Source of the DNA: Lethocerus indicus
Lineage: Eukaryota > Arthropoda > Insecta > Hemiptera > Belostomatidae
Direction of reading: 5' to 3'
DNA: 64,000 bases
Assembly: GCA_019843655.1 (NCBI GenBank)
Contig: JACDQD010000005.1
Location: forward strand, 3,561,575-3,625,574
Shown: positions 18,448 through 33,100 of the stretch, one piece after another
Numbering within the stretch: position 1 is the first letter of the stretch
How the letters are laid out: each line of letters starts with the position of its first letter
Position numbers and translations under genes: made by a program
The notes under the pieces: model-generated
The model's database searches: none
What the model was told of the DNA's origin: nothing
Seen by the model: the letters and a program-made list of their open reading frames with translations, nothing else

Positions 18448-20773
18448 CTACCGAGTTTTAAGAAATTTGTTAAAGTAACTAACAGGCACTTGTGCAACAT
18501 TCCGACAGAAATCAGAATCATTGCCTGAAACTAAACTAGTAAGTGAAATGTAGCCCATTTGTTTGGGGTCGTAGATGGCTTTATTGAGTGAAGCAAGAAA
18601 CTCATGCCTATCCTTCAGCCTCTGTTCACGGCTCAACAACCCTTGAAGTTGTTCAAGGATCAAAGTGTGTGGGATTCCCATGGAATTGTGTATGTAATCA
18701 AACCTTGAAGTAAGACTATGACGATCTGCAAAAAATAGAATACAGGCATTAAAATGTATAAACTGAATTGTATTCTTCATCGTTTTAGTTACCACCTGCA
18801 ATGTTAGGTTTAAAATGTTTACCTGATGACATAAGTAATAATACATTGAATACTTATATATTTCATTACTTTAAAAAACTTAGCTTTCCTAATTAACTGT
18901 TTTCATATTTAAAATACTTTCATAATTAATAAAATACTATGCATATAAAAAATTATGTTATTATTAATTTAAAATTTTCTTTCTCCTTTTATATATTTTA
19001 TTAATTATTATAACACGGCAATCTATTTTCTACTAAAAACAAAAGAAAATCATACTAAACACAATATTTTCCTGTAATAACAACCAGTTTGAAACATTTC
19101 CATTAATCCTTTTATTAATTTAATGTCAAATTTTATATAAAATATAAACTTTTAATTTTTTACTCATAAATTATGGTATGCAATGATTTCATAAATTACA
19201 CTAACACTGCAATAACATTTTATTTTTCAAAGGAATTTAAATCAAATGGTACAATAAATTAAAACTTACTGAGTGTGTATATTTTTGGTTTCCGTAAAAC
19301 AATTTCCTTTGATTCTGGAACCGTAAAACCCATTTCTTCTCGTACCGCAAATGTTGTATTCTGCAAATTGAGTGTTTTGATTCAACAGCACTAATAATGG
19401 TTTGGTTTTATAGGGTTTTATCTTCTTATAGGGTTTATACGTATTTCAGTTTTTGTTTCAAGAATTATTTTTTTCTTCAATTAATTAAGAATAGGGTTTA
19501 GAAAGAACTATTTTATTTATTTTTTAATATAAATCAAGAGTCTGTTGTATTATTAAAAAATCATTTACCAACAATATGTTAATAGTTATGAATAACTGCA
19601 CTGTAAATATGATGAATTTACGTTGACAATTACAAACAATATATAGTCAAATGAGCTAACCTAAATTATTTCAATACCAGATTTAATAACAACATTTAAC
19701 TTACCTTAATGTGGTTGAGATCATACGTTATTAGCTTAGGCTGTTTGGTTGCTACAAATCTTACTTCCTGACCTGTCAATTTGAAGTCATTTTGAAAGTA
19801 CCCAAGTTTTTCATCTATATCTTGTGTGCTAAAATAATTGACACAAAAGCATTAAATAAAACAAACCAATTCAAAAATTAACAGTTCTGCTTTATGTAAA
19901 AGTATTTTTGGTACCTGTACATAAGCCAACTAGGATTTTTCATTAGAATCCGAGATATTGCTTCAGCTGTAAACTTTTTTGAACATAAATAATTTATTCT
20001 AATTTCTAAGTTGTCCATATCTTGTGTGAATATTAAAGGATTTCTCGTAATGAAGTCTCCTAATGATTCAGATGGTATGCCAACGTCATGTAAGAATCTG
20101 TAAATATTAAATTTAGAGATTAAATTTTATATTTGCTTTACTGAATATGCATTTTATATAAACATTAAATTCACATATTATACATTTGACTGGTATGACA
20201 GTTCCAAATCAAACTGTACTAAATATTAAGAGATCTAATTATTTAATAACTAGAGGCTCTATACAAACACTTAATAATGTAACCAATATTTAATATACAT
20301 TCAATTAATTAACTTTAGTTATGTGAGCTCCACTGGTAGTCAATTCAAATTTGCAACTGATGAAAAATTATGTACATTACAGTTATACCACTTTAAAAAT
20401 TAATGCAAACGTACTTAATGTGTTTTTTCATATCCCGTTCAAAATCAAGTTTCAAGAAGACACTGGGTACTCCTTTTGTCCTTTCGATCCTGTGAAGGTT
20501 CACTCCCAGTTTGACAAGCTGCTGGAGTGTTGGTGATTTATTGACATATGCTGCCAAATTAAATGACGCCACATGATAAGGGGCAATATCTGAGACATCT
20601 TCTTGGCAACCAGGCGCAATCAAAGAATCTGATCCGCACTTATTTGTCAAATCACTATTTCCAGAGTAGTCGGAAAATAAAACGCAGTTCGAAGCATTGC
20701 TATTAGTTGTATTTAACCTGGATATTACGAGTGAGAGTAGTCTAATATTCTGTCTCCTAGCTAAACTACACAT
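18448..20773 (-). CDS. MTERF3: Mitochondrial transcription termination factor 3, five exons
   Basis: MTERF3 is a mitochondrial matrix mTERF-fold protein that influences mtDNA transcription and mitoribosome assembly. Exons in transcript order: 20415-20773, 19915-20097, 19705-19828, 19270-19360, 18448-18725. Total 1035 nt, 344 residues, phases consistent. The N-terminus (MCSLARRQNIRLLSLVISR) is basic and without acidic residues, as in a mitochondrial presequence. AAYVNKSPTLQQLVKLGVN leads into KLDFERDM. Helical mTERF repeats follow, with the recurring leucine/proline pattern NPLIFTQDMDNLEIRINYL, KNPSWLM and TKQPKLITYDLNHIK. The last exon has FDYIHNSMGIPH, AIYDPKQMGYISLTSLV and NKFLKTR, matching the human C-terminus (NYISLDKLV, FEKFLKTL). 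The gene is divergent from the phosphatidylserine synthase gene and convergent with ERGIC3. Confidence 0.95.
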
Positions 20774-21492
20774 TTTTTAAACTTAATTCAATTTAACTGC
20801 TCGTTTCATCAACATAATAAAATGTCCAAAAGCGCGGATAACAAATATGAAGGTTATGATCAAGTTACTGCTAAATAGTTTTGTAACTACCAACTCATCT
20901 AACTACAAATCTCTAAATGCGTGTACGCACTTTGGTTTACTTTATTCGAGTACTTTAGATTGCTAATTAAAATAAAAATTTATATTTGAAATTGTATTTC
21001 AACATGTGTGTCTGATCACAATCCGGAGGAGGGATCTCATTATTAACGACTACTCGGATTATTCTAAATAAGTCGGGTAATACATTTTTAAGCAGCTAGG
21101 TAACTATTTATTTTATCGGGTACTTCAAAATGTAATTTAAATACATAATATGTGGCCTCATAATAATGAGAGAGTGCGCGTACAGAAATGAATGTGTAGG
21201 ATTAATTTTCTCTTTGTATAATTTTTAATGCAGATTTCAGCATTTTTAAAACGAATTTGTTTTCTTTAAATATGCTCACGACATCTGAAAAATGTCTGGG
21301 CAATTATCATGTATGCAGTTCACGTGAAGGAGGCCGTGTATTTATGTGCCCTTTTTCCAATAGTGTCTCGTTATCAGCGGCAAACATGCACCGTGAACTG
21401 ATATTTATATAAGTAGATGAGTTTATCTCATGATAGTTTGACTTATAGTTCTTAACTGGTAGTACTCTAATATATAAATTATCACAGTGAAA
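20774..21492. promoter_or_regulatory. Probable bidirectional promoter, MTERF3 / phosphatidylserine synthase
   Basis: 719 bp separate the two divergent start codons. There is no TATA box at a plausible distance from either start. It contains more CpG than the introns on either side, as expected for a shared housekeeping promoter. Transcription start sites cannot be placed from sequence alone. Confidence 0.5.
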
Positions 21493-24400
21493 ATGACGGC
21501 CATAGATGAATCGTTTAAGGAACAATTTAGTAAGATCAATGAAAGGCCGGTCGATAACATCTCCTTGGAAGTGTTCTACCGTCCTCATACTATTACATTA
21601 TTTGCGGTCTCATTTGCCTCTCTTAGTTATTTTTCATTTGTCAGGTAATAGTCATATTTATAATTTACACTTAGTGCTGAGTAAGTTTTGATTTGTTGCA
21701 ATCTTGATTAAACTCCTTATTGTATCCAGTAGTTTAAAATAAAGTGATGAAATAGGTTTATAACTTTGAAGAGCAGTATTTAGTATTACTTGTAGTGCAG
21801 TGGTGTTAACCCATGTAATAAATATTTTTCTTTAGGTTGTATTATAATATTTCAAGATTTATTTAAGTAACTAATATTAACAATTTGTATTTCTTAATGA
21901 AGTACCCGTGAAAAATTAACAAGTAACATTATCCAATTTTTCATATAATACATTTTTAGAATGGTTCTATTTTTAAAATTATATTTTTCTCCCCTTGAAA
22001 AAATAAGTTGGTAGAGTTTTATTATATCCAACTTTGCATACATTTGAAAGTATCAACCAGGCTGTTCAAAATAAAAATACAAAGATTGAGGCCTGAATGA
22101 ATTTAAACTCTGAGTAACCTTTAAAAACTCTGCATGTGTAGTATATCATCTCATGTAGGTTGAAAGAAATTATATTTAATTATTATCTTATTTAATCAAT
22201 TTGATTCAAAGTATTTGGATTTTAATATTTAATGTTAGTATTTCAAAATATTCTGAGGGAACATTGTTATGATATCTTTACTAATTAAGGAACTATAAAA
22301 AAACTGCATAATGGCCTTTAAAGCCAATAGCATTATATAAAGCTTACAAAAATGCTTCTAGGTTTTGGCTATTGGAAAATTAAATATAGAATTTATCTAA
22401 AACAGTGGCAAATAAAATTAAAAAAATGCCTCTGTGTTCTATGAATTCTGTATTACGTTTTGGGGACCAGACATCTATGAAACCCAGTGTTTTAATGGTT
22501 GATTCCTGTTTTATTTGTATGTTGACTATAAATTTGTTCTAAAAATGTAATCCGTTATTAATTAATTCAATTATAATCATTTCCATTTGACCTCCATTCA
22601 ATAATTAGAATATTTATGAAGAGTTGAATAGCATTCGTATGCATTTGGAAATCAATTTGGTAATATTATTGTTTCAGGAATGAAGAACATGTGGATAGCA
22701 ATATATGGGCTGGGATTTGTTGCATTGTTTACTTTTTTATGGTGATCTCAGTACTCGCTTTTCCCAATGGCCCTTTTACTCGACCTCATCCTGCTGTTTG
22801 GAGAATTGTTTTTGGCTTAAGCGTTCTCTATTTACTTTGTCTGCTGTTTTTACTTTTTCAAACTTATAAGACGGTCAAAAATATAATGATATGGATCGAT
22901 CCGAAATTGGAAACTTTCCACATCGACATGGACAAAGTAATTTTTATTCATTGAATTAACTCTGAATGGAAACTAGTAAAAAGAATAGCAAGGTCGCTAA
23001 ATAGAGGAGCTGAAAGCTTTGCATCGTTTTTGAAATTGCACTTTGTCTATCACAATGTTATTGTCTCTTTGTCTTTCTTAATAATAAAATTTCCTTGAAT
23101 ATTATTTTTATAGTTGCCTTGGTGCATCTTAAATAGATGTTGTAACCTGAAAGTGTTTCCACCCCTATTACATTGAGACAATAACTGCTATTCTTCTGTT
23201 TCCATTTTGATTATTACATAACATTAGAAATGTGAACATATGATATTTTACATTATTAAATAATCATTGAATCTTTTTCCTGTTCCTGTTTTGGTATTTA
23301 ATTGTGCTTATAAGTCAGAAGATAAAATGTATAATAAATAATATTGAAAAACTGATCATTACAAATAAATGTCTGTTGCAGGAATATGGGGTGAATTGTT
23401 CTCAGGTGAATATGGAAAAAATTTGGGATCACTTGGATGCATTTGCTCTAGCTCATTTATTGGGCTGGGCATTCAAAGCAGTTCTAGTCAGACACTTCGG
23501 CATATGTTGGGCAGTCAGCGTCATGTGGGAAATTACTGAGGTTAAATTCTTTATTTATCAGAAGAGAAGATTGAGCAAGAACATATAAAATTATCTAATT
23601 AAATTTTTTTTCTTCAATTGCCTCTGTAATTTGATAATATACTTCAGTGTACCACTTAATTATTGATGTTAAAAATTGACATTATTGGTTAAAAGTTGAC
23701 AGAATTGAATTATTGGTGTTGTTAAAATGACATTTTAAATTTATAATTGTTGATAACTTGGAATTCATATCACTCAAAAATAAAAAAAATTGTTTCTGAC
23801 ATAAAATTTTAAAATTTATACTAAAGAGAATTAAATTGATCACAATTTTAATATGGTTAATATAAATAGATGGATTTATATTTATATTTGATTACTGTTA
23901 TTTTTAACAAATTCTTTCAATTTTTCTGTTCAGATAGCTTTTGCTCACTTGCTACCAAATTTCACTGAGTGTTGGTGGGATGCTCTTATACTTGATGTTG
24001 TATTGTGTAATGGACTGGGAATTTGGATTGGACTTCAGATTTGCAAAAGGCTTGAAATGCGTGATTACAATTGGGTTGGATTCAAGTGAGTTATTTTATT
24101 CTAATGCTGTTGCATTAGATCATTTCTTCTTGTACTACCTTATTTTTATCCCATGTAATTTTAATTTACTTATAAAACAGAGAATTGTTTCGTTTTTTCT
24201 TGGTGGTAATAGAAGTTACTCTGTTTGAATACGTTTGGAAGAGAACAGTAAATTACTAAATATCAAAAAACTCATACATTTATTAAATAAAAGACATTAA
24301 CATGAAGGAGAGATGGTAATTTAGCATCAACATTGTAACATCATATTGATACAATTATTTAAAATGGTAATTCAGATTGAATTATTGTTTTTCTTTATGT

Positions 24401-27400
24401 ATTTAATCATGACTATATGCAGGATTATGCATTAACTGATAGTTAGATATTTTTAGTGCAGTTCAGATATTTGTAATGTAAATTTTACAATTAACTGTAT
24501 TTATTAAGTTATGGAAATTAAATAGCTTGTAAAATATAAATAGCATACCAAGTGACAATTTTTCATAGATCTAAGGAAACTTTGTCATTTTACTCTCTTC
24601 GATTAGATGGTAAGATTCATGGGAATTTGTGAAAATATGTGAATAAAAGTGTGATTATCACCCAATGATTTATTTCTTCCAGTCTGATATGTAGCCTGTG
24701 ACCAGACTGGATTTAGCTTAATCTAAGGAGGTTACCCTAAATTGTTGGTTACAATTAATGTATTTCAGGGATATTGAGTCAACAACAGGAAAATTGAAAA
24801 GAGCGGTGCTTCAATTTACACCAAGCAGCTGGACTCATGTGCGCTGGTTAGATCCAACATGTACGTACATGCGATTCCTAGCCATTTGTCAGCTTGTCAT
24901 ATTCTGGCAAATATGTGAACTGAACACATTCTTCATTAAGCACATATTTGAGATGCCACCTACCCACCCACTTGTTATCATCAGGCTTGCTTTCGTCGGT
25001 GTCATTGTAGCTCCCTCTGTCAGGTAACTTCCAGTTCTAATTTTTAATTTTATTGATATCTTTCTTACCAGTCAGAACAGAAAATCAGTCTTAAAATTTC
25101 ATTTCTTAAAAGTTTAAGAAAGGCATAGGAAAAGGAGAAGCAATGGACTGCACTGCAGTGCAGTTAGAATCAGATAGACAAATTTTCTATTAATAACATT
25201 ATCTGTTCTGTAAAGTATACAGAATGTATTTTGCAGTTGAATATTATGGCTGTTAGGACAACTCTGCCAAAATAGCATTAAATATTGCATTTGTTACTAT
25301 TGGTAGTGTAATTTAATTTTAAAATGGGAGCTCTAAAGTAAAGAAAATACAAATATTAAATATTTAATAAATATGTAAACATTTCATGTATACTTGCGTT
25401 ATAATTCATGGATGGTCACAATATTATTAATCCACAATTAATAATATTATTAAACATACTTTTTTGATAGAACAATTGTTTTTTCCATGATTATTTTATA
25501 CGTTTGCTCAAAGGATGGATTTAAGACAATTATTATTAGGAGCTCCGTGAGAATTTGAAATTATACCCTTGTGATTTTTTTATGGATAAGTTAGTGATGC
25601 CCCTCTCCATGTTCTTTGTCAATGGAGCATCCTGATGGTACTTTTATTGTTTTAGTGCCTTTGTTGGTTGTAGATTTTATAAAGTTTTATACTGTTACTG
25701 CCTGAACTGTAAGAATACACTCAGACTGATCTTAATGAATATTGCAGGGAATAAATTATCCTATTTATTTAAAAATACAATCAATTAACATTTATTTAAC
25801 ATTGTGTTTTTACAGACAGTACTATATGTATGCTACTGATCCTCAATGCAAAAGGGTAGGTACCCAGTGCTGGGTCTATGGTGGAATCATGGCTGCTGAA
25901 GCTCTCCTCTGCATAAAAAATGGAAAAGAATTGTTTTCACATACCCAGGCCACCAACATCATAGTCTGGCTACTCATACAATTCCTACTCTCTGTTCTGA
26001 TGGTCTATGGATGTGTTCTGTGGCATAAATATTTCCAGGTGACCCAAGGAATATGATTTACAATTTTTGTTGCCAATTTATGTGGGTAATGTGTACAATG
26101 TTTACCCTGATGTGCAAGCTAACATACAACGCAGTATATATTACTGATTTTTTTTTGTTGGATGCAGAAACTTTCTGAAATATTACTAATTAGGATTCTT
26201 TATTCTGGCCTTTTTGATTTAACTAATTAAAATGTATTCTCTTCCATCCCTTTATATGAGTTTTTTTAACTGGATTTCATCTTTAAATTAATGAAATTAT
26301 CTTATTTTTGTGATATAAAATTCCACATGATCAATAAAAGAGGTACCTAGAATATATGATTTTTTCCAAAAATTATTAAAGAAAATTGAGTGGTAGTTAT
26401 GTTGGGTTTTATGTTGGCTTATGCTTGGTGTTTGCCTTTTGATAATGCAATGCAAGCATGTGTTGTTTGCAGAGTGGTGATGACTCATCATCGTGTGATG
26501 CTTCTCCCATTAAAGACAAAGATTCTACTGATTCTACTCCTGTGGAGAGACAATCTTTTATTACTAACTTTAAAGGTATGAGAAGTTGTTTATAAGTTTA
26601 TACAGATATCGAGACTATTGAGGATTATGAGTGGCAAAATACACCATTCAAAGTTTTTATTTAATATTGGTCATTGTTGTATTCAGCCTAAATCGTATGC
26701 TTAGTATACAGTGTTTTTAAAAAAGATACAGACTTTAATCCATCTACTTCTACTTACAATGGGCCAAAAATGTTATTGTATGTTAAGGTTTTATGTATAT
26801 TAAAGTTTTTATTTTCTCCATGGTATTGCTAAACAAAGGGAACTTACTTAATAGAATTTGCTCTATTAAGACTTTTTTTTAACTAATTATATTTTTAGTT
26901 TTTATTATCATATATGAGATTATTTGTTTGAATATTAGTTATTTGTTTTATCCTATACCTTTTGTGGTAATTTGACATATTCCACTGTGTACTGTGCACT
27001 CAAGTTTAAACATTGTTAGATGCACCAAAACATTATAACTTGTATGTTGCTATCTATATTTACAACACATTTTGAAATTGTCTCTGAATGACAACGTTCA
27101 AATTGTGATTGTAATAAGAACATTATTGTTATCACTCTTGTAATCTTCTGTTTTCACTCGCCTACTTGGCCCTAAGCTAAACTGTTTTTGGGTTTTTGTC
27201 ATTGTCCATAATATTCCATTAGTAATTGTGTTACTACTATCATTGTAGAGTAGTAACAATGCAGTGATAATGCTAACAGGATGCTTCATCAATAGCAACG
27301 GCAAAACTGATAAGACCAAATGAATGAGTGAAGGCAGAAGATTGAAGAATGATAATTCAAACCCTTGTCGACACCCAAATAAGTACCTGGTTTTTTTCTG

Positions 27401-27494
27401 ATTTTCAGCATCTGTACCTGATGATAAAGAAGGCCGTGAGAATTTGAAAAGGCGACATATCAAAAATGTGAATGGTGTTCAAGAAAGTAGCTAG
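21493..27494 (+). CDS. PTDSS1: Phosphatidylserine synthase, PSS1 type, eight exons
   Basis: It makes phosphatidylserine in the ER/mitochondria-associated membrane by exchanging the head group of an existing phospholipid for serine. Exons: 21493-21644, 22678-22936, 23382-23540, 23934-24085, 24769-25023, 25816-26038, 26473-26575, 27409-27494. Total 1389 nt, 462 residues (human PTDSS1 473), phases consistent. Landmarks are [80 protein letters not shown] and [10 protein letters not shown]. The last marks the PSS1 rather than the PSS2 branch. The residues I recall as essential in the mammalian enzyme all line up with an offset of 10: His162, Glu187, Glu190, Asn199, Glu202, Asp206, Asp211, Asn216. 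About ten hydrophobic spans are spread over residues 35-400. The C-terminal tail (exons 7-8) is polar and poorly conserved ([19 protein letters not shown]). AATAAA at 27838 is a candidate poly(A) signal. Confidence 0.96.
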
Positions 27495-29750
27495 CTAATT
27501 AGGTATCAATCATCTGACTAAGAGCAAATCGACTGTAGTACCACTACCAATTACTAGCATGAATTAACATCAACCAACATTTAAAATTCCACTTGGTAGT
27601 ATACTTTCTGTCTCTCTTCTTTTCCCTATCTCTCCCTCCCTCCTTGGGTTGCTAAACCTCCTTATCTGAACTTTAGAATAAGGAATTAGTTGGCCATTGT
27701 TTATGTAATATAAGAAATATATTAGATACTGATTGTAAAGCAGAATTATATTTTAAAAAGCATATCATGGCTGACATATTTTTAAATATTTTATTTTGAC
27801 AAATTATTATGTAATAGATATTATTTGTAAATCCCTAAATAAATAATAATAGTTGCAGTGATTTTTTTAATAAATTGTTATATTACTTGTAGGCAGATAC
27901 ATAAGTGATTGACAGAGTATTGGTAAATGAGTTTCAGTTATAGTAATTTACTTTTTTGTTACCATTTAGTTTATGTTGGTTGTTTAAATAAGAGACAACT
28001 GATTTCGTGTTCTAGTTCTTTTTTATATACCCCAAGTATTTAATTTAATAACAATATACTTTTTTGCTCAAGTGTTTGAAGGCTATATTCTGTTCTATGA
28101 AGTTGTACTTATTTATAATTCTCTTATCATATACATACATGTAATTATCTCAATATTGATTGATATAATTATAGTTAGATAAAACGTAAATCTTAGAATT
28201 AGAAATTACAGTTCTATTTTCATACAGTTTAAAGAATTGTTATATTACCTCAGAGTTTCAACATTTTGTTAAACTGTAAACACTAGTATTACTTTAGTGT
28301 TATAACTTAATCCATCATTGTTTTTCTTATTTTTAAAGGTATTATGTATATTTTTGTATCAAATCCGGTTTACGATTCTTATGACTCCAAAGAATGTCAT
28401 ATGAAATTAGTAATGTTTAACTTATTATATGTTTATATTTTCATTCAAACATGTTTGAAATTACCGATGTTATACTTCTTTGGTAATTACAAAAATACAG
28501 AGAGCAATGTCCATTATGCCATGAGAATATGGTGACAAATTTCATCTATTGCATTCATGAAATGATTAAGAAACAAATTGCATAATTAGTTGTGACATAA
28601 TGAAATTATCTGTATTAGAATAGTCAATGATATTGCTATTATATAGGAATACATTATCCTTATACTTCAAATTGAAATACTGTAACCTATCTTGCTACTT
28701 CTGTACTTCAAAAATATTATGATTATTTCACACTAATAGATATTTATTTTCAATCTCTCATTACATAGATCTTTTTATGTTTGTTGCAAAGTTAATTTCA
28801 AAATTTTGATAATTATTTTAATAATGATTGCTGGAAACATGTTTCTGTGTTGCACACAAAAAGATTATTTATTGCCAGTAAATTATGATGAAATACTGTC
28901 AGATATAGTCATGATTGTGCTGTGATAATTTAAATATAAGGTAATATCAGAACACAATCTGTCCTGAAATTATTTTTACTTCTTTTTTTATTTACATATA
29001 ACCATTGATATCCTTTATTTATTTGATCATGCATTTTTATTTTCTCATTTTTTATGCAGTTTTGTTCATAAGGAAGGATTAGAGTTCAGCTTAAAACAAT
29101 TCAGTCTTTAAATGCTTAAACATTTCAATTTCTTCCAAATATGTAAGGCCCAAACTGCTTAGTATTTATGTGCAAGTAGCATTTTGTGATAAGTTTTACA
29201 ATATCCTGATATGTCCTTTAGATTACTATTTTGTTTGTAATATATCTAATAATTGACTAAATTAAATATATATTCTCATATTTAATTTAACAGTTGATAT
29301 TAAATTGCTATTAATGATTAAAATGTATTTCTTGAAGAAATAAATTTTTAGTGGTTAGTGAAATATTTGCTATGCAGACAGCCACAACTTTAACTCTGTC
29401 CTAGACACGCACTATATATTTAAATTCAGCGGAGTGAATAATTCTTTAATTTTTTAAGAATCATCAATTGCCTAAACAGACACTTAAGTTCATCAACAAT
29501 ATACAGTATTTATTATGTATATTGATGTATTGGTATTATATATAAAGAGTCCTGGCATGAATATGTAAAAGTAAGAATTAATAATTTGACTGTGGATAAA
29601 TCATGGAAAGCCCTAGACAGGTCAAAGTGACTGGAGATTAATTTTTTGTTTATGTATTGATAAATTAATGACCCATAAAAACTCTCTTATATTTATATAT
29701 AAGATCTCTTATATATCTTTTAAGTCTGCCCCTGAGGGAGACATATTCTT
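27495..29750. other. 3' flank of phosphatidylserine synthase, no gene seen
   Basis: Very AT-rich, with AATAAA at 27838-27843 and again near 27869. The rest shows only random short frames, such as 28344-28535, with no coding character or recognisable family. Confidence 0.6.
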
Positions 29751-30146
29751 TTCACACGTGGGGCATACATAAAACCGTACAAAACTTGATAGATCGCTCT
29801 CATAACGCAATCGAAATTAATAAATTCTGTTCCGACGAAAAGGTCAAACCCTTAAATTCATAGCGTAAGCATAAAATTGCGGCAATGTGGCAGATAGGAA
29901 ATATCGAATGGAGAACATATATCGATATATGACCGCGGTCGATAGTGGGACCCTAAACTGTGATATGGCCACAGTCGATACCTCGATACGGGACGGGAGT
30001 TTCGAGTTGGTGTTACGTCACAGTTTTGATAAGTGATGTAATGTGGCGGTTTTGTCCGAGTGTCGGTCAACACGCAGTTTCCTCGATTTTTCGGCCTCAA
30101 GCGGTTGACAGTTGGCCGTCTTCAGGTCCCCGGGGGCCCCCCGAAT
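29750..30146 (+). promoter_or_regulatory. CpG-rich promoter region upstream of MRH exon 1A, with a DRE-type palindrome
   Basis: Composition changes abruptly from AT-rich, CpG-poor DNA to CpG-rich DNA at about 29.75 kb and reverts after exon 1A. TATCGATA at 29920-29927 is an exact match to the DREF/BEAF recognition palindrome found at housekeeping promoters in flies. Further CGATA-containing words lie at 29939-29995. No TATA box was seen at a useful position. Confidence 0.45.
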
Positions 30147-33100
30147 ATGAATTGGGGCATTCTAGCGGGGCCCCTCCTTGGGCTGGTCGTCCTCTGGGGC
30201 CCCTCGTATTCCTCGGCCTTCAGCCGAAAGTTCGCCCCCTGCGAGGCGGCGGGATTCTGCAAATGCCAGTTCCCTGACGGTAGGGGCCTCGATTTGACTT
30301 CTCTCAGGAAACAGAACGTCAGGTAAATGCTCGCTGGAGGCGTAAAAAATCAAGTTTTGTTTTAAAACCAACTGGTTAACGAGAGACGGCTAAGTGGAAG
30401 AGTAACCTGACACCTGGGGCAGTGGTAACACATTTAAGCCGATAATTATTTCCGTCATATATTCCGAATTTACAGAACGTCCATTGTATTTAAATATGTT
30501 TATTCCGTATTCGCATCTACTTAATAGCCAGTATTTATATTTGTATGCTCAAGCAATTACATTAAGCTGTCCTACAAGAATTCAGTGACATTTTGTGTGT
30601 AAGGAATATTGTTTCTGAGTTTGGCTGAAATGTTTGAAATGGAAGTACTCATTTGTAAGTTTGAGACTTAATGAAATGCAAAACTTGTGTAAGCAGAAAC
30701 AAGACACTAGTGTAATGTTTGGAATAAATACTCTTATCAATAGATGATAAAAAGAATAAAATGATCGATGAAGCTCCAATACGTGTGTAATATTTATAAT
30801 TATTTCTTCAGCATTGAAAGTTGTGGCAAATGAGATATTGAACAGAAAAACTTTTCAATGAATGACACAAGCTGATTTATTTTTTATGTAGTTCTCAAAT
30901 GTAGGTCTGTATTCAAGACCCAGAAATAAAATAATATAACATGTTCATTGAACATGGAAGAACAACTGAATGGGCAGTTAACATTTAAATATTAAATATT
31001 TGAAAAATAGGAGGAATTTAATGTTTGATTGATGGTACATTTTTGTTAATGAACTAGGTTTTACTTTCTCTCATTCATTCATACATTCTCTCTTAATCAA
31101 TGCTCCATTATATTTTCATAAGCAAATGTGATTCAGAAAAACCCCACAATGTGAACAGTGAAACAGATGTAACTTTACCTTTATTCGGTGACCTCAATCA
31201 TTTTTTGCCAATGATAAAAAAGTCATTAAAAGTTATGAAAACATTTTTCATATACCATGTGTTCAGATATTGATCATTTATATATCCGGTATCTAGAATT
31301 AAAATACTGGTCACATATGTTTTTAACCGAATGTGTGCTCAAACAAAGAAAGAAGTCATTGAATGCAATATCTTAGTTAACATAAACCTTTTAGGTATCC
31401 TGACTTTATTGTATTAATAAAGGTGACTGGTCATAAGGAGGATGGGAACACATTAAATAGTTATATTTCACTATCCTTTATTTTCACCCAATGGATGGAA
31501 TCTATATTCTGAATATTTGGACATAACATGCCCTGGACTTGCCACACAGTGCCAAAATGACAATAATTGCAATTTACATGTAAATGTTTTTGAGAAAACA
31601 AGTTTTCAGGACCAGTTTTGTCACATAATCAGAGATGGGTGCGACCTTGAGTCCTCATGTCTCTGTTTCATCCCAAACTCTTCCCTGGTCAGTTTTATAC
31701 AATCCCCTTGATTGTTTGTAACCTCGAATAGTTAACACTTCTTGAAGTATTAATGGCTTATAAATTATGAGGACGGCTTTGTTAGTTTTGATAACTGTCG
31801 CTCATTGGTGTCCATGTTATGGCCAGAAGCCGAATGCCAACAATGTTGCCTGCTTGCAGATTGAAGAATGCAAGTGTAGGTTTGATAACGGCCGTGGTCT
31901 AGATTTAACCGCACTTTCATCTGCTGATACTGGGTAATGCATCTGTTACTATTAGTGCCAAATGACAATGCAATACACTTGCCTCTAGTTATGTTTCTCA
32001 TTATTTTTCCAATGATGCGTAAAATAATGATAGGATACACGATGAAACAAATATTCAAAATTTTATAGTTTATTTTACATGAAATAAAAGACTAATTTGC
32101 TGAAACTTTTTTTTTCAGTTGGGTACAATCGAAAACTGTCCCAGATCGTTCAATAACCGTTAATTTATGTGGCAGTCCCTTTAAAAATGAATCATCTATT
32201 TGTTATGGAGCATCTGTAAGTGAGAAATACGTTTATATTCCCTGTGTGATTTTCATCTGCCTGTAAATAGACATTTTTAATATGAACTTAAAGGATTGTG
32301 TAGAGACATAATCCAATTATTTTAATTTTATTACTGCTCTCTCCACTGTTCTTTGTAGATTTAATCACAATCATTATCCTCGAATATTCAATAATTAGGC
32401 GTAGTGCAGTTGGTATTATACGATTTTAAAAGAAGTAATGTCTGTAATTATATCAAGAAATTATATATTTCAGTATATTGTACATTGTACCTTGTTATTA
32501 CCAGGTGTGTTTGAATGTAAGTGATACAGAATTCATAAATCTGGGATCAATGGCAGACAGCAAGTTAGCCTGGGAAAGTCTCGGTAGGACACCAACAGTA
32601 ACATTCACTAAACAAATCAAGTATGTATCTATGGTATTTTTAAAAATTAGCTACATCGAATGTAATTATAAAATGCCACTTTTTATTTTTATTTTGTACT
32701 TCTTGGCTTCTATGTTCTTCCATGAACTAGGGCTGTAATGTCACCTTCCACAGCTGTTCTTTGTTTGACATATTTCTGCATTATGCTTCCCACCTCATAT
32801 AGTCATCCAGTTTAGTGTCATCTCATGGCCAAAAGACAACTAAAGGCTGTTTCGATATCTAAAAGTGCCTGTACTTATATGGGTATATTATTTCTTTATA
32901 TAAAGTAAAAAAAAATTATATTACGAAATTACAGATTTGAAAGAACTGTGTCATATTTTTTGTTATAGTTCATCGTGGACTGTTACCACATCAATACTGT
33001 TGAGATGTGACGACAGCCAGACAACACCGAAACTCGAATTTATTTCATCTGCAAGAGATAAATTCGTATGTACTGTTTACATTAATCGTACGTTTACACT

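Noticed and set aside
28344..28535. 63-residue plus-strand frame
   Set aside because: AT-rich random frame in the 3' flank of phosphatidylserine synthase, with no splice context or homology.
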